Positions 1-7,731 of a DNA stretch of 17,191 nt are shown piece by piece (within the stretch, counting starts at the first letter, position 1; every line of letters starts with the position of its first letter). The notes under the pieces are model-generated. The model was not told the origin of the DNA. It ran no database searches and worked only from the letters and a program-made list of their open reading frames with translations. Origin of the DNA: Thermoproteota archaeon (lineage in GTDB: Archaea > Korarchaeota > Korarchaeia > Korarchaeales > Korarchaeaceae). Made by a program: the position numbers and the translations under genes. The stretch spans positions 1 to 17,191 of the forward strand of contig QMVZ01000018.1 in the NCBI GenBank assembly GCA_003661365.1, in the 5' to 3' direction.

Positions 1-465
1 ATCTGTGTGCCAGGCTGTCCAGCGCAAGGAGAACATGTAGCCGAAACATTGACACATTTAGTGCTAACTGCGAGGGGACTTTTGCCGATTCCAGAGCTTG
101 ATGAGCACAACAGACCTAAGTTCATATTCGGAAAAACCGCACATGAGAATTGTCCAAGAGCTGGGACTTTTGCAGAGGGTGAGTTCTCAGAAAAGTTCGG
201 CGAACCTTACTGCATGGGGTTGCTAGGATGCAAGGGACCAATAGCTCACTGCGATGTCCCCAGAAGAGGATTCGTTGAAGGAGTTGGCGGCTGTCCAACC
301 ATTGGTTCGATTTGCATCGGTTGCACCGAGCCAGAATTTCCAGATCCTCCGTTCTCACCGTTCTTCAGGAAGGCTCCGCCCATGATCTTTACTGTTGAGG
401 CCTTCAGGGACATAAAAGGCAAGATATATGCGATTCTTCATAGGTTGAAGCCGAGGGTGATATGA
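1..465 (+). CDS. hynS: [NiFe]-hydrogenase small subunit, C-terminal part (5' end outside window)
   Basis: The small subunit carries the chain of three Fe-S clusters that moves electrons to or from the [NiFe] site in the large subunit. The reading frame is open from base 1, so the gene starts upstream and the N-terminal proximal-cluster cysteines are not visible. Numbering from base 1, the last proximal-cluster motif PGCP is at residues 4-7. The distal-cluster ligands follow the classic spacing: H48-x2-C51 and C71-x5-C77 (in LGCKGP). The medial-cluster ligands are probably C84, C105 and C108 (CIGC), followed by EPEFPD. There are extra cysteines at C2 and C98. About 46 residues follow the last cluster cysteine with no hydrophobic helix, so the C-terminal membrane anchor of HyaA/HoxK-type subunits is absent. 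The stop overlaps the large subunit start by four bases (ATGA), indicating coupled translation. The family call is firm; the exact hydrogenase subgroup is inferred as group 1-like. Confidence 0.93.
   Translation: MCVPGCPAQGEHVAETLTHLVLTARGLLPIPELDEHNRPKFIFGKTAHENCPRAGTFAEGEFSEKFGEPYCMGLLGCKGPIAHCDVPRRGFVEGVGGCPTIGSICIGCTEPEFPDPPFSPFFRKAPPMIFTVEAFRDIKGKIYAILHRLKPRVI
453..461 (+). promoter_or_regulatory. Ribosome binding site of hydrogenase large subunit
   Basis: GAGGGTGAT lies inside the end of the small subunit gene and resembles the archaeal consensus GGAGGTGAT. GAGG is 5 bases before the ATG at 462, while GGTGAT is 6 bases before a second in-frame ATG at 468. The site therefore supports either start and does not settle between them. 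Confidence 0.6.
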
Positions 466-2198
466 TTATGGTGGCAAAGGAAATCTATATTGAGCCCTTA
501 ACAAGGATTGAAGGGCATTTAGCAATTCATGCGGTTGGAGATCTAGAAAAAAAGAGGTATGTTGATGCTCACAGCTACGCAGTTATGTTCAGAGGATTCG
601 AGATAATACTAAAAAATAGGGAGCCAGCAGATGCAATTTGGATAACACAAAGGATCTGCGGCGTTTGCCCAACCCCGCACGGTCTGGCTTCCGTTCAATG
701 TGTAGATATGACTTACAACGTGTCTCCGCCTCCTTTTGGTGTTGCTATCAGAGACTTCATTCACATATCTGAGCAGTTATATGATGCAGTGCTTGGCTGT
801 GGAATTCTAGAAGGGCCAGATTATAGTGAACCAGTTGTTAAGGAGTTAAACCCAGATTGGTGGGATAAAGCCAAGGATACAAAGGCTGAGAACAGAGACC
901 TCCACGGTTATGGAACGATTGCAGACATAATGAGCGCTCTCACCCCTCTAAAGGGAACTTTGTGGCTTAGATGCTTGCAACTGTCGAAAATGGGTAGAAA
1001 GATGGCATCACTCTTTGGAGGCAAACATCCTCATGTTAACTCATTTGTTCCTGGTGGAGTAGCAAAGACGGTTACGCCTTCCGACTTAGAGATGTTCTCT
1101 GCCATGTTATCACAACATATTGCGTTCACGAAAGAGTTCGTTACCGCTTTCGATGATCTACTAAACTTTGTGTTGGAAATGGGTTATGAGGAAGCTGGAA
1201 AGAGGGAAGCAAATCTGATAAGCTACGGTTCTTATGAAGATCCTTATGCATACACTGGAAAGTACGAAGACTTGTCTAAGTGGGGAGAGAAGAGAAAAGT
1301 AACTCCTGGTGTGGTCATAAAGGGGAATTTGGTAACAACTGATTTATCAGAGATAAACCTGGGCATCAGGGAATTCATAGCCCACTCATATTATGAAGAA
1401 TGGGAGCAGACGCGTGCACACCCATTGATAAGTGATCTTTCAGTTTGGCATCCGTGGAACAAGGAAACAAAACCAGCGCCTGGCAAACCAAGAGATTGGG
1501 ATGGAAAATACTCTTGGGGCACTTCGCCGAGATGGGAAGATTGGAAGAAAAGGTTTGATGGTAAAATCCACGCCGTTGAAGCAGGTCCCATTTCAAGAAT
1601 GTGGACGACAGCTAAGGCTCAAAAGGTAGATGAATCAACTGGAAGCAGTGTCAAATTCACGTTACCAAAGGCTACTGTGGCTGGATTTAGAGTATCTGAT
1701 GAGTTAACGTTTGAATGGAAGATTCCAAAGGCAGTTAATGCTGTTGAAAGAATAAGGGCCAGAGCTTATTATCACGCATATTCAGCATATGTTGCCTACA
1801 ATTTGCTTCTCAACGCCCTAGAAATGGTTAAGAAGGGTGAAACTAAGATTTGGAATGAATATAAGAGACCTAAAGAAGGAATTGGTGTAGGCTTAATTGA
1901 GGCCATGAGAGGAGCACTAGGGCACTGGTGTATAATGAAAAACGGTAAAATATACAGGTATCAGGTAATCACTCCATCAACTTGGAACGAATCACCAAGA
2001 GGTATTGAGGGTGAGCCAGGTCCCTATGAGGATGCAATCATTGGCACTCCAATAACAGAGCAAGGCGAAGAACTCGACGGAATAGATGTGGTGAGAGTTG
2101 TAAGAAGTTTTGATCCGTGCCTTGCATGCTCAATTCACGTATACAATGGAAGGAAGAAAGGTCCCAAGAAGGAGATATCTCCGTACATTAACCTCTAA
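462..2198 (+). CDS. hynL: [NiFe]-hydrogenase large (catalytic) subunit
   Basis: This subunit holds the Ni-Fe(CN)2CO centre where H2 is split or formed. The length of 578 residues is normal for group 1 type large subunits. Near the N-terminus is the typical EPLTRIEGH. The first nickel motif is RICGVCP (C66, C69) and the second is DPCLACSIH (C553, C556, H559). A 19-residue tail follows H559, the expected substrate of a maturation endopeptidase, and such a gene lies immediately downstream on the other strand. The start at 462 gives an ATGA overlap with the small subunit; an ATG at 468 would remove two residues and is equally possible. The gene ends convergently with the protease gene, with the two stop codons overlapping by four bases. 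Quinone-linked H2 uptake is inferred from the group 1 look and from the complex I operon nearby; no cytochrome b partner is visible in the window. Confidence 0.97.
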   Translation: MIMVAKEIYIEPLTRIEGHLAIHAVGDLEKKRYVDAHSYAVMFRGFEIILKNREPADAIWITQRICGVCPTPHGLASVQCVDMTYNVSPPPFGVAIRDFIHISEQLYDAVLGCGILEGPDYSEPVVKELNPDWWDKAKDTKAENRDLHGYGTIADIMSALTPLKGTLWLRCLQLSKMGRKMASLFGGKHPHVNSFVPGGVAKTVTPSDLEMFSAMLSQHIAFTKEFVTAFDDLLNFVLEMGYEEAGKREANLISYGSYEDPYAYTGKYEDLSKWGEKRKVTPGVVIKGNLVTTDLSEINLGIREFIAHSYYEEWEQTRAHPLISDLSVWHPWNKETKPAPGKPRDWDGKYSWGTSPRWEDWKKRFDGKIHAVEAGPISRMWTTAKAQKVDESTGSSVKFTLPKATVAGFRVSDELTFEWKIPKAVNAVERIRARAYYHAYSAYVAYNLLLNALEMVKKGETKIWNEYKRPKEGIGVGLIEAMRGALGHWCIMKNGKIYRYQVITPSTWNESPRGIEGEPGPYEDAIIGTPITEQGEELDGIDVVRVVRSFDPCLACSIHVYNGRKKGPKKEISPYINL

Positions 2199-2671
2199 TT
2201 CCCCTTTATTTTTTCGAGAATAATCTCAATCGTTCTGTCTATTGCTTTTTCGACTTCTTCTGATAGCTTTAATCCAAAAGATAAGTCCTTAGGTTTACAG
2301 CCTATGATAATGGTCCTTCTAGGTAGGATGTTAAGTGAACTCGCTAGTTCTATTATCTTTTCTAAATCTATTTCATGCAAACTAAAGTTAATAACCCCTA
2401 CAACTTCTTTTTGGTTGATTTTCCTTGGTTTTGGCTCTATTACTTTTATCTCTCCAGCTTTTCCTTCAAAATCTATAGCATCAACAAAAATTACCTCATC
2501 ATAATTCTCAAGATCGAAGATTAAGTCCAATCCACTTGTTCCATAATCCTTTACTACAACATTCTTTGGTAGACTCATGTTTTCTAACTTATTAACTACT
2601 CTAGGGCCAAATCCATCGTCACTTCTTAGTAAATCACCTATTCCCGCAATAAGTATCTTTTTGTCCCTCAA
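2195..2671 (-). CDS. Hydrogenase maturation endopeptidase (HycI/HybD family)
   Basis: The protein (158 residues) belongs to the nickel-dependent proteases that clip the C-terminal tail of the hydrogenase large subunit after metal insertion. The N-terminal motif is GIGDLLRSDDGFG (residues 10-22), matching the family GxGNxLxxDDGxG with N changed to D13. The three expected nickel-sensing ligands are probably D19, D64 (in FVDAID) and H99 (in SLHEI). Length is usual for the family. Translation starts with TTG at 2671; no in-frame ATG is available, because the nearby ATG (2676-2674) is out of frame and stops after two codons. The gene is antisense to and convergent with the large subunit gene, its presumed substrate, and divergent from hypC. 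Which subfamily symbol applies cannot be decided, so none is given. Confidence 0.93.
   Translation of the reverse strand: MRDKKILIAGIGDLLRSDDGFGPRVVNKLENMSLPKNVVVKDYGTSGLDLIFDLENYDEVIFVDAIDFEGKAGEIKVIEPKPRKINQKEVVGVINFSLHEIDLEKIIELASSLNILPRRTIIIGCKPKDLSFGLKLSEEVEKAIDRTIEIILEKIKGN
2199..2215 (+). terminator. T-rich terminator after the hydrogenase structural genes
   Basis: Directly after the large subunit stop comes a pyrimidine-rich run containing CTTTATTTTTTC (2205-2216). Archaeal RNA polymerase commonly terminates at such T tracts without a hairpin. It lies within the 3' end of the oppositely oriented protease gene, so the two transcripts would overlap only slightly. Confidence 0.5.
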
Positions 2672-2697
2672 ACCATCGAGTGCGGATTATTTGACAG

Positions 2698-2707
2698 TTA
2701 TAAATAA
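2698..2707 (-). promoter_or_regulatory. Putative TATA box for the endopeptidase gene
   Basis: TTATAAATAA on the + strand (TTATTTATAA on the - strand) is centred about 32 bases upstream of the TTG start. Initiation about 25 bases downstream would fall near 2677, giving a leader of only a few bases. The element is nearly symmetric, so orientation is inferred from its distance to the gene. Confidence 0.45.
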
Positions 2708-2769
2708 AGTGATCTAGCAACCAGACAATAAATGGAGTCCTATTAGGAAAAAGAACGTTCTAGATTTGA

Positions 2770-2780
2770 AAACTATAACA
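2770..2780 (+). promoter_or_regulatory. Putative TATA box for hypC
   Basis: The AT-rich AACTATAACA lies about 46 bases before the hypC start. Initiation near 2802 would leave a leader of about 20 bases. A 10-base perfect palindrome AGAACGTTCT (2752-2761) sits just upstream and could be an operator. Confidence 0.35.
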
Positions 2781-2821
2781 TTAAAAAAGCCATTCTTCGG
2801 AAAGAAGTTGGTTGAAGAGGG

Positions 2822-3055
2822 TTGTGTCTAGGCATACCCGCAAAAGTAGTAGAGGTTAGAGGAGAAGTCGGGATAGTTGAGTTCGGTGGAGTCAGAAAGG
2901 AAGTTGATGCCTCCTTAATTGATGTAAAGCCAGGAGATTACGTTATAGTCCATGCTGGAGCAATGATCTCGAGGTTAAGTCCAGAAGAAGCCCAAGAAAC
3001 GATAAAGTTGTGGGAAGAGGTCATAAGAAAACTTGAAGAAGCTAGCATATCCTAG
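2822..3055 (+). CDS. hypC: Hydrogenase maturation chaperone HypC
   Basis: HypC forms a complex with HypD on which the Fe(CN)2CO unit is assembled, then carries it to the large subunit precursor. The 77-residue protein has the diagnostic N-terminus MCLGIP, with the essential Cys2, and the conserved histidine H44 in VIVHAGAMI. Start choice is fixed by that motif: Cys2 must directly follow the initiator, so translation begins at TTG 2822. The purine-rich GAAGAGGG just before it touches the start codon, an unusually short spacing. The gene overlaps the 3' end of hypE, which runs in the opposite direction, by 14 bases. Length and fold are standard for the HypC/HupF family, a small beta-barrel. Confidence 0.97.
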   Translation: MCLGIPAKVVEVRGEVGIVEFGGVRKEVDASLIDVKPGDYVIVHAGAMISRLSPEEAQETIKLWEEVIRKLEEASIS

Positions 3056-4058
3056 GTACGATCTCTCCTGTTGGTCTCTCTAAGAGACGCAAGCCTCCAG
3101 CGACTGTTTTTAGAAGAACAAAACCTGGTCTTCCTTCCCTCGCTTCACCTATTATGGTGGCCTCCTTAGCTCCCGCATTCCTTAAAGCGTCTACTACGCT
3201 ATCAGCTTTCACAGGGTCTGCCGCCATAACAACCATCCCTTCATTAGCTAAAGACAGAGGGTCTACTCCTAACATCTCACAGTAACTTGAGACCTCTTCT
3301 CTAATTGGTATTCTTTCCTCCTCTACGAATATGGTTAATCTACTGGCTGAGGCAAAGTCGTTTAGCGTCATTGCAAGCCCTCCCCTAGTTGGATCCTTTG
3401 CGGTCTTTATCCCTCCAACCTTCAGGGCCGCTCTGACGAACTTGGTTACAGGAGCCACATCGCTCCTTAAGCCTCCTACAACACTAATCCCTTCTTGAGC
3501 TGCCAGTATCGTTGCTCCGTGATCTCCAACTGTTCCAGAAACTATTATCTTGTCCCCTGGGCGTATTCGATCTGCCTTAAGGAGATTCTTTCTCTCCACA
3601 ACTCCAATGGAGACCGTACTTATAACAACGCCATCTAATTCCCCTTTTGGAACTACTTTGAAGTCTCCACCAATAAGGGCAACTCTTTCCTCTTTGAGAA
3701 TTTTTTCCATCGATTCTAATATTGCTTGAAGCTTTTCTACTTCAAAGCCTTCCTCTACAACTATCGCATCTAGTATCGCTAATGGAACGGCTCCCATCAC
3801 TGCAACGTCATTTATAGATCCGCAGATGGCCAAGCTCCCTATGTTGCCTCCAGGAAAGAATAGTGGTTTCACGGTGTAGCTATCTATTGAGATTACCACA
3901 TCTCTTTCTTCCCCAAGTGGTATCGTTGAGCCGTCCTCCATATCAGGAAGTCCTATCCCATCCCTGACTCTTGTCAATGAGAAGATTGGGGCTATTTTTT
4001 CCTCTATAAACTCGAGCATTTCTTTTCCTCCAGAACCGTGAGCCAGCGTTATTTTCAA
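3042..4058 (-). CDS. hypE: Carbamoyl dehydratase HypE (cyanide ligand synthesis)
   Basis: HypE receives a carbamoyl group from HypF on its C-terminal cysteine and dehydrates it with ATP to a thiocyanate, the source of the CN ligands. The 338-residue protein shows HGSGGKEM (7-14), SIDSYTVKPLFFPGGNIG (57-74), the NDVAVMGA segment (83-90) and a GGDFKV ATP-binding stretch typical of the PurM-like fold. It ends in VPRIC, so the catalytic terminal Cys338 is present. The start is TTG at 4058; the frame is closed by a stop three codons upstream, so no other start is available further out. It is convergent with hypC (14-base overlap) and divergent from hypD, separating these functionally linked genes onto opposite strands. 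Confidence 0.97.
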   Translation of the reverse strand: MKITLAHGSGGKEMLEFIEEKIAPIFSLTRVRDGIGLPDMEDGSTIPLGEERDVVISIDSYTVKPLFFPGGNIGSLAICGSINDVAVMGAVPLAILDAIVVEEGFEVEKLQAILESMEKILKEERVALIGGDFKVVPKGELDGVVISTVSIGVVERKNLLKADRIRPGDKIIVSGTVGDHGATILAAQEGISVVGGLRSDVAPVTKFVRAALKVGGIKTAKDPTRGGLAMTLNDFASASRLTIFVEEERIPIREEVSSYCEMLGVDPLSLANEGMVVMAADPVKADSVVDALRNAGAKEATIIGEAREGRPGFVLLKTVAGGLRLLERPTGEIVPRIC

Positions 4059-4085
4059 TCTAGATCAATGGAGTTTTCCCTTATC

Positions 4086-4100
4086 ATCAATTAATAAATA
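4086..4100. promoter_or_regulatory. Putative shared divergent promoter between hypE and hypD
   Basis: Only about 64 bases separate the two start codons. A single clear AT-rich element, TTAATAAATA at 4091-4100, is placed so that initiation on the - strand near 4070 gives hypE a roughly 12-base leader, and on the + strand near 4120 makes hypD nearly leaderless. ATCTAGAT (4058-4065), also an 8-base palindrome, borders the hypE start. Confidence 0.4.
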
Positions 4101-4122
4101 GTAGAAGATCACTAGGGAGTTG

Positions 4123-5301
4123 ATGTCTGGCCCGCTACGGATAATAGAGAAGGAGTACAGAGGGATGGGAGAGATAGGGAAGAGGGCAGTCAAGGTTATA
4201 GCAAAGCTAACCGGCGAACTCCTGGAACGCCATGATAAGATAAAGATAATGCACGTTTGTGGAACTCACGAGGATACTGTCACAAGATTTGGCTTGAGAA
4301 ACCTCATGCCAAAGGGTCTCCAGCTGGTAGCTGGCCCTGGCTGTCCCGTTTGTGTGACTCCTGCCTCAGTAATAGACTCTGCAATAGAGCTGGCAAAGGA
4401 AGGAGTAAGGATCTTCACGTATGGAGACCTTTACAGAGTTCCTGGAAATAAAGAAAGTCTTTCGTCAGCTAAAAGCTCGTATGGTTGCGATGTAAAAATT
4501 GTCTATGGGTTTAAGGATGCCATAAATTCCTTTGATGGGAAAGAATCTGTCTTCCTAGGCGTTGGATTTGAGACCACGGCTCCCACTACCGCAGCTATGA
4601 TAGTAAGAGGGAAGGTTCCTAAAGCAATGTCGTTACTTTCAGCCTATAGACTTACGGCCCCTGGTTTAGATCATGCAATGCTCCTTCACAAGGAGAGAGG
4701 GATTCCTTTAAAGGGAGTAATTGCTCCTGGACACGTCTCTTCAATCATCGGAGCCAAAGCTTGGAGTTATTTGGCTGATCATTATGGTCTTCCTGTAGTT
4801 GTAGCGGGCTTTGAGCCGTTAGATTACGTTCTTGCAGTTCTAGAAATATTGAGGCAGATAAAGGAAGGAGATGCAAGGTTAGTGAACGAGTACAGAAGGG
4901 TAGTAACATGGGATGGAAATGTTAAGGCTTGGAACTACGTTATGAAAGCTTTCTCAGTAGTTGATGCATATTGGAGGGGAATTGGTGTGCTCAAAAACAG
5001 CGGTCTTAACCTAAGGAGAGAATTCTCCCCCTTAGACGCTGTGAAGAAGTACTCCCTAAGCCTAAGAGATAAGCAAAATGATCTACCTACAGGTTGTAGG
5101 TGTGCTGAGATAACCTTGGGACTCGCTGTCCCAACCGACTGTCTCCATTTTAACAAGAGTTGCACCACATCACATCCCCTAGGTCCCTGTATGGTAAGCA
5201 GAGAGGGAACCTGTAATGTTTGGGCTAGACACGGAGGTTATGGACTGATAAACGAGTTATTAGAGGAGATGAACCTTGAAAAAGGCCGATACAACCGTTA
5301 A
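4123..5301 (+). CDS. hypD: Hydrogenase maturation Fe-S protein HypD
   Basis: HypD is the iron-sulfur scaffold that, with HypC, holds the iron while cyanide and CO ligands are attached. Signature motifs are all present (numbering from ATG 4123): HVCGTHED around C46, GPGCPVCVTP with C74 and C77, GVGFETTAPT in the middle, and the C-terminal cysteine-rich [4Fe-4S] region beginning GCRCAEI, with further cysteines in PTDCLHF, KSCTTS, GPCMV and GTCNV. Length (392) is usual. ATG at 4123 is preferred; a TTG directly before it (4120) could add one residue. AGGGAG (4114-4119) lies three bases upstream and may serve as a weak ribosome site. The 3' end overlaps hypF by 26 bases, so the two are cotranscribed. 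Confidence 0.97.
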   Translation: MSGPLRIIEKEYRGMGEIGKRAVKVIAKLTGELLERHDKIKIMHVCGTHEDTVTRFGLRNLMPKGLQLVAGPGCPVCVTPASVIDSAIELAKEGVRIFTYGDLYRVPGNKESLSSAKSSYGCDVKIVYGFKDAINSFDGKESVFLGVGFETTAPTTAAMIVRGKVPKAMSLLSAYRLTAPGLDHAMLLHKERGIPLKGVIAPGHVSSIIGAKAWSYLADHYGLPVVVAGFEPLDYVLAVLEILRQIKEGDARLVNEYRRVVTWDGNVKAWNYVMKAFSVVDAYWRGIGVLKNSGLNLRREFSPLDAVKKYSLSLRDKQNDLPTGCRCAEITLGLAVPTDCLHFNKSCTTSHPLGPCMVSREGTCNVWARHGGYGLINELLEEMNLEKGRYNR

Positions 5302-7615
5302 AGCGCTGAACATCTATATTTCTGGAATTGTACAAGGTGTTGGCTTTAGACCGTTCATTCACAGGATAGCTAGGAAGTCAGGGGTAAGGGGAACTGTAAG
5401 GAACATGGGTGGAAGCGAAGTTGAAATTCACGTTGAAGGAACTAATGAGGAAATAAACTCTTTTCTTCAGCTTCTTGAAAAAGAAAAACCTCCTCCAGCA
5501 ATAATTGAAGAAATAAGGTTAGAAGAGAGCTCATTTCTGGGATTGGAAGGGTTCTCGATACTCAAAAGTGGCAAGTCTCGGGTTAGGCCATCAATGATTC
5601 CTCCAGACATAGGGATTTGTGATTACTGTTTAGAGGAAATTAAGGACCCTAAAGACAGGAGATTCCGCTATGCATTCAACAGCTGTGCCTGGTGTGGTCC
5701 CCGGTTCTCATTGATAGAAAAGATTCCATATGATAGAGAAAACACTACAATGAGAGATTTTCCACTCTGCGATTATTGTAAATCCGAATATTACGACGAG
5801 GACAATCTCAGAAGATTTGATGCTCAGGGGATATGTTGTCCTTTATGTGGACCCAAATTATGGTTAGTGAATGCGTCTGGAGAGACGCTTGATTCCCAAG
5901 ATCCCATAACAGAAGCAGCTAAACTTCTATCAGAGGGTAGAATTCTAGCTATAAAGGGGATAGGGGGTTTTCATATAGCCTCCTTAGCCACTGATGATTC
6001 TGTTGTACTTGAACTTAGAAAAAGGAAGAAAAGGCCACAGAAGCCATTCGCTCTAATGGCGTTGGATATTGAAACGATCAAGAAGATAGTTTATTTGAGC
6101 GAAGAGGCTGAGAGTTTACTAAAAAGCCCCCAAAAGCCGATTCTTCTCCTTGATGAGAGAGAGGATAGCCCTGTCTCAAGGCACGTCGCGCCTGGACTAG
6201 ACAAGCAGGGTGTGATGCTCCCATATACTGGCTTGCATTACCTACTTCTTGAAGAAGTTGAAGACGGCTTCCTGATAATGACAAGTGGGAATCCTCCAGG
6301 GAAACCCATGTGCTTAGATGAGTCGTGCGCCTTAACAGAGCTGAAGGACATAGTAGATTACTATCTCATGCATAACAGGAGGATCATCAACAGGGTAGAT
6401 GACAGCGTCTTAAGATTTACAGATGGGAACTTGATGTTTCTAAGGAGGTCTCGAGGGTATGCTCCTTCATGGATAAAGCTGCCCTTCAGCTTAAGACGTC
6501 CTGTTGTTGCTTTTGGAGCGGAACTTCAAAATGCAGGGGCTGTGGCCTTCGAAGACAAGGTGATTCTAACCCAGTACATAGGAGATACTGATGAATTTGA
6601 GGATTTACAGGAACTAGAGAAAAGTCTGACCTTCTTCTTGAAGACCTATGGTATTGACGTTAGGGAGTCCATCTTAGTAGCTGATATGCATCCATCCTAC
6701 TCTAGCGTCAGGTTAGCTGAGGCCTGGTCTGAAGAATTAGGAGTTCCTCTAATTAAGGTTCAGCACCACCATGCTCACGCTGCTTCAGTTATGGCTGATT
6801 GGGGAGTTAGGATGGAAGAGAATGTAGTCTCTATTCTAATGGATGGAGTTGGTTACGGTCTTGATGGATCCATATGGGGAGGAGAGGTTTTCTTAGCCAA
6901 TTACAGCGGGTTTGAGAGGGTTGGCAGGCTCAAATATTTGCCAATGCCTGGGGGAGATTTAGCAACTAAGTTTCCCGTTAGGATGTTGATAGGAGCTCTT
7001 TCGGTCTTCTCTAAGCGGGAAGAGATAGAGAAGATAATTGTTGAGAGGGGACTTGTTCGAGGGTTAAAGAGGGGAATGTCCGAGTTGGAAATAGCGATTA
7101 AACAAGCAATAGGAGGAAGAGCCATGAAAACGTGCAGTGTAGGCAGATTTTTGGATGCCATCTCAGCTCTCCTAGGAATATGCTTAGAGAGGACGTATGA
7201 GGGAGAACCCGCAATCAAGCTAGAAGCTTCTGCCAAAGGAGGTAAAATAAGGGATGTTGAGAGCATCTTAACTAAGGAGGGCGATCTCTTAGTCGTTGAT
7301 ACGACTAGATTACTGCTGTGGACTCTAGAGCACTTAGACCTTCCGCTTAACGACCTCTCTGCCACTGTACTTTACGCTTTGGGGAGAGCGTTGGGAGAGA
7401 TTGCGGTACAGTCTATCTCAGGAGCAACGTTAAACGAAGTATTCATTGGAGGAGGAGCTGCTGTTAATAGTTACCTCTTTAAGGGCATAAAGGATGCCTT
7501 AGCAGGGGAAGGCTTAGCGGCTAGGCTCCCGAGGAGGATTCCAGCAGGGGATGGGGGAATCGCCTTAGGACAAGCAGCGATTGCAACGGCCAACGGCGTC
7601 AACTTAGAGGGGTAA
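5276..7615 (+). CDS. hypF: Carbamoyltransferase HypF
   Basis: HypF turns carbamoyl phosphate and ATP into carbamoyl-adenylate and transfers the carbamoyl group to HypE, the first step of CN ligand synthesis. All domains are present in 779 residues: an acylphosphatase domain with GIVQGVGFRPF (17-27); paired zinc fingers C115/C118, C137/C140, C165/C168, C188/C191 with the usual x18 and x24 spacings (the last gap is x19, as C187 precedes C188); a YrdC-like nucleotide-binding domain about 205-385; and a Kae1-like C-terminal domain with the metal motif HHHAH (497-501) and MDGVGYGLDGSIWGGE after it. TTG at 5276 is the start, with GGAGATGA (5265-5272) well placed upstream. The gene overlaps hypD. 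Nothing is missing compared with the family. Confidence 0.97.
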   Translation: MKKADTTVKALNIYISGIVQGVGFRPFIHRIARKSGVRGTVRNMGGSEVEIHVEGTNEEINSFLQLLEKEKPPPAIIEEIRLEESSFLGLEGFSILKSGKSRVRPSMIPPDIGICDYCLEEIKDPKDRRFRYAFNSCAWCGPRFSLIEKIPYDRENTTMRDFPLCDYCKSEYYDEDNLRRFDAQGICCPLCGPKLWLVNASGETLDSQDPITEAAKLLSEGRILAIKGIGGFHIASLATDDSVVLELRKRKKRPQKPFALMALDIETIKKIVYLSEEAESLLKSPQKPILLLDEREDSPVSRHVAPGLDKQGVMLPYTGLHYLLLEEVEDGFLIMTSGNPPGKPMCLDESCALTELKDIVDYYLMHNRRIINRVDDSVLRFTDGNLMFLRRSRGYAPSWIKLPFSLRRPVVAFGAELQNAGAVAFEDKVILTQYIGDTDEFEDLQELEKSLTFFLKTYGIDVRESILVADMHPSYSSVRLAEAWSEELGVPLIKVQHHHAHAASVMADWGVRMEENVVSILMDGVGYGLDGSIWGGEVFLANYSGFERVGRLKYLPMPGGDLATKFPVRMLIGALSVFSKREEIEKIIVERGLVRGLKRGMSELEIAIKQAIGGRAMKTCSVGRFLDAISALLGICLERTYEGEPAIKLEASAKGGKIRDVESILTKEGDLLVVDTTRLLLWTLEHLDLPLNDLSATVLYALGRALGEIAVQSISGATLNEVFIGGGAAVNSYLFKGIKDALAGEGLAARLPRRIPAGDGGIALGQAAIATANGVNLEG

Positions 7616-7644
7616 TGCCAGAGCATACGGATTGGTTAAATATC

Positions 7645-7675
7645 ATTACTCTTTAAATGGAATCTAAAATAAGCC
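7645..7675 (+). promoter_or_regulatory. Possible promoter of the geranylgeranyl-reductase pair
   Basis: The 116-base gap after hypF contains the AT-rich elements CTTTAAATGG (7651-7660) and CTAAAATAAG (7664-7673). Either could be a TATA box giving a 35 to 50 base leader. No T-rich terminator is seen after hypF, so read-through from the hyp genes is also possible. Confidence 0.25.
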
Positions 7676-7731
7676 CCATAAACTGAACGTTTGAGAAACT
7701 CCAAAGAAGCTCAGAAGGTTGAGAAAGGAAA

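Noticed and set aside
6901..7365. 154-residue open frame on the minus strand inside hypF
   Set aside because: Antisense shadow of a well conserved HypF domain, with low-complexity composition and no recognisable motif.
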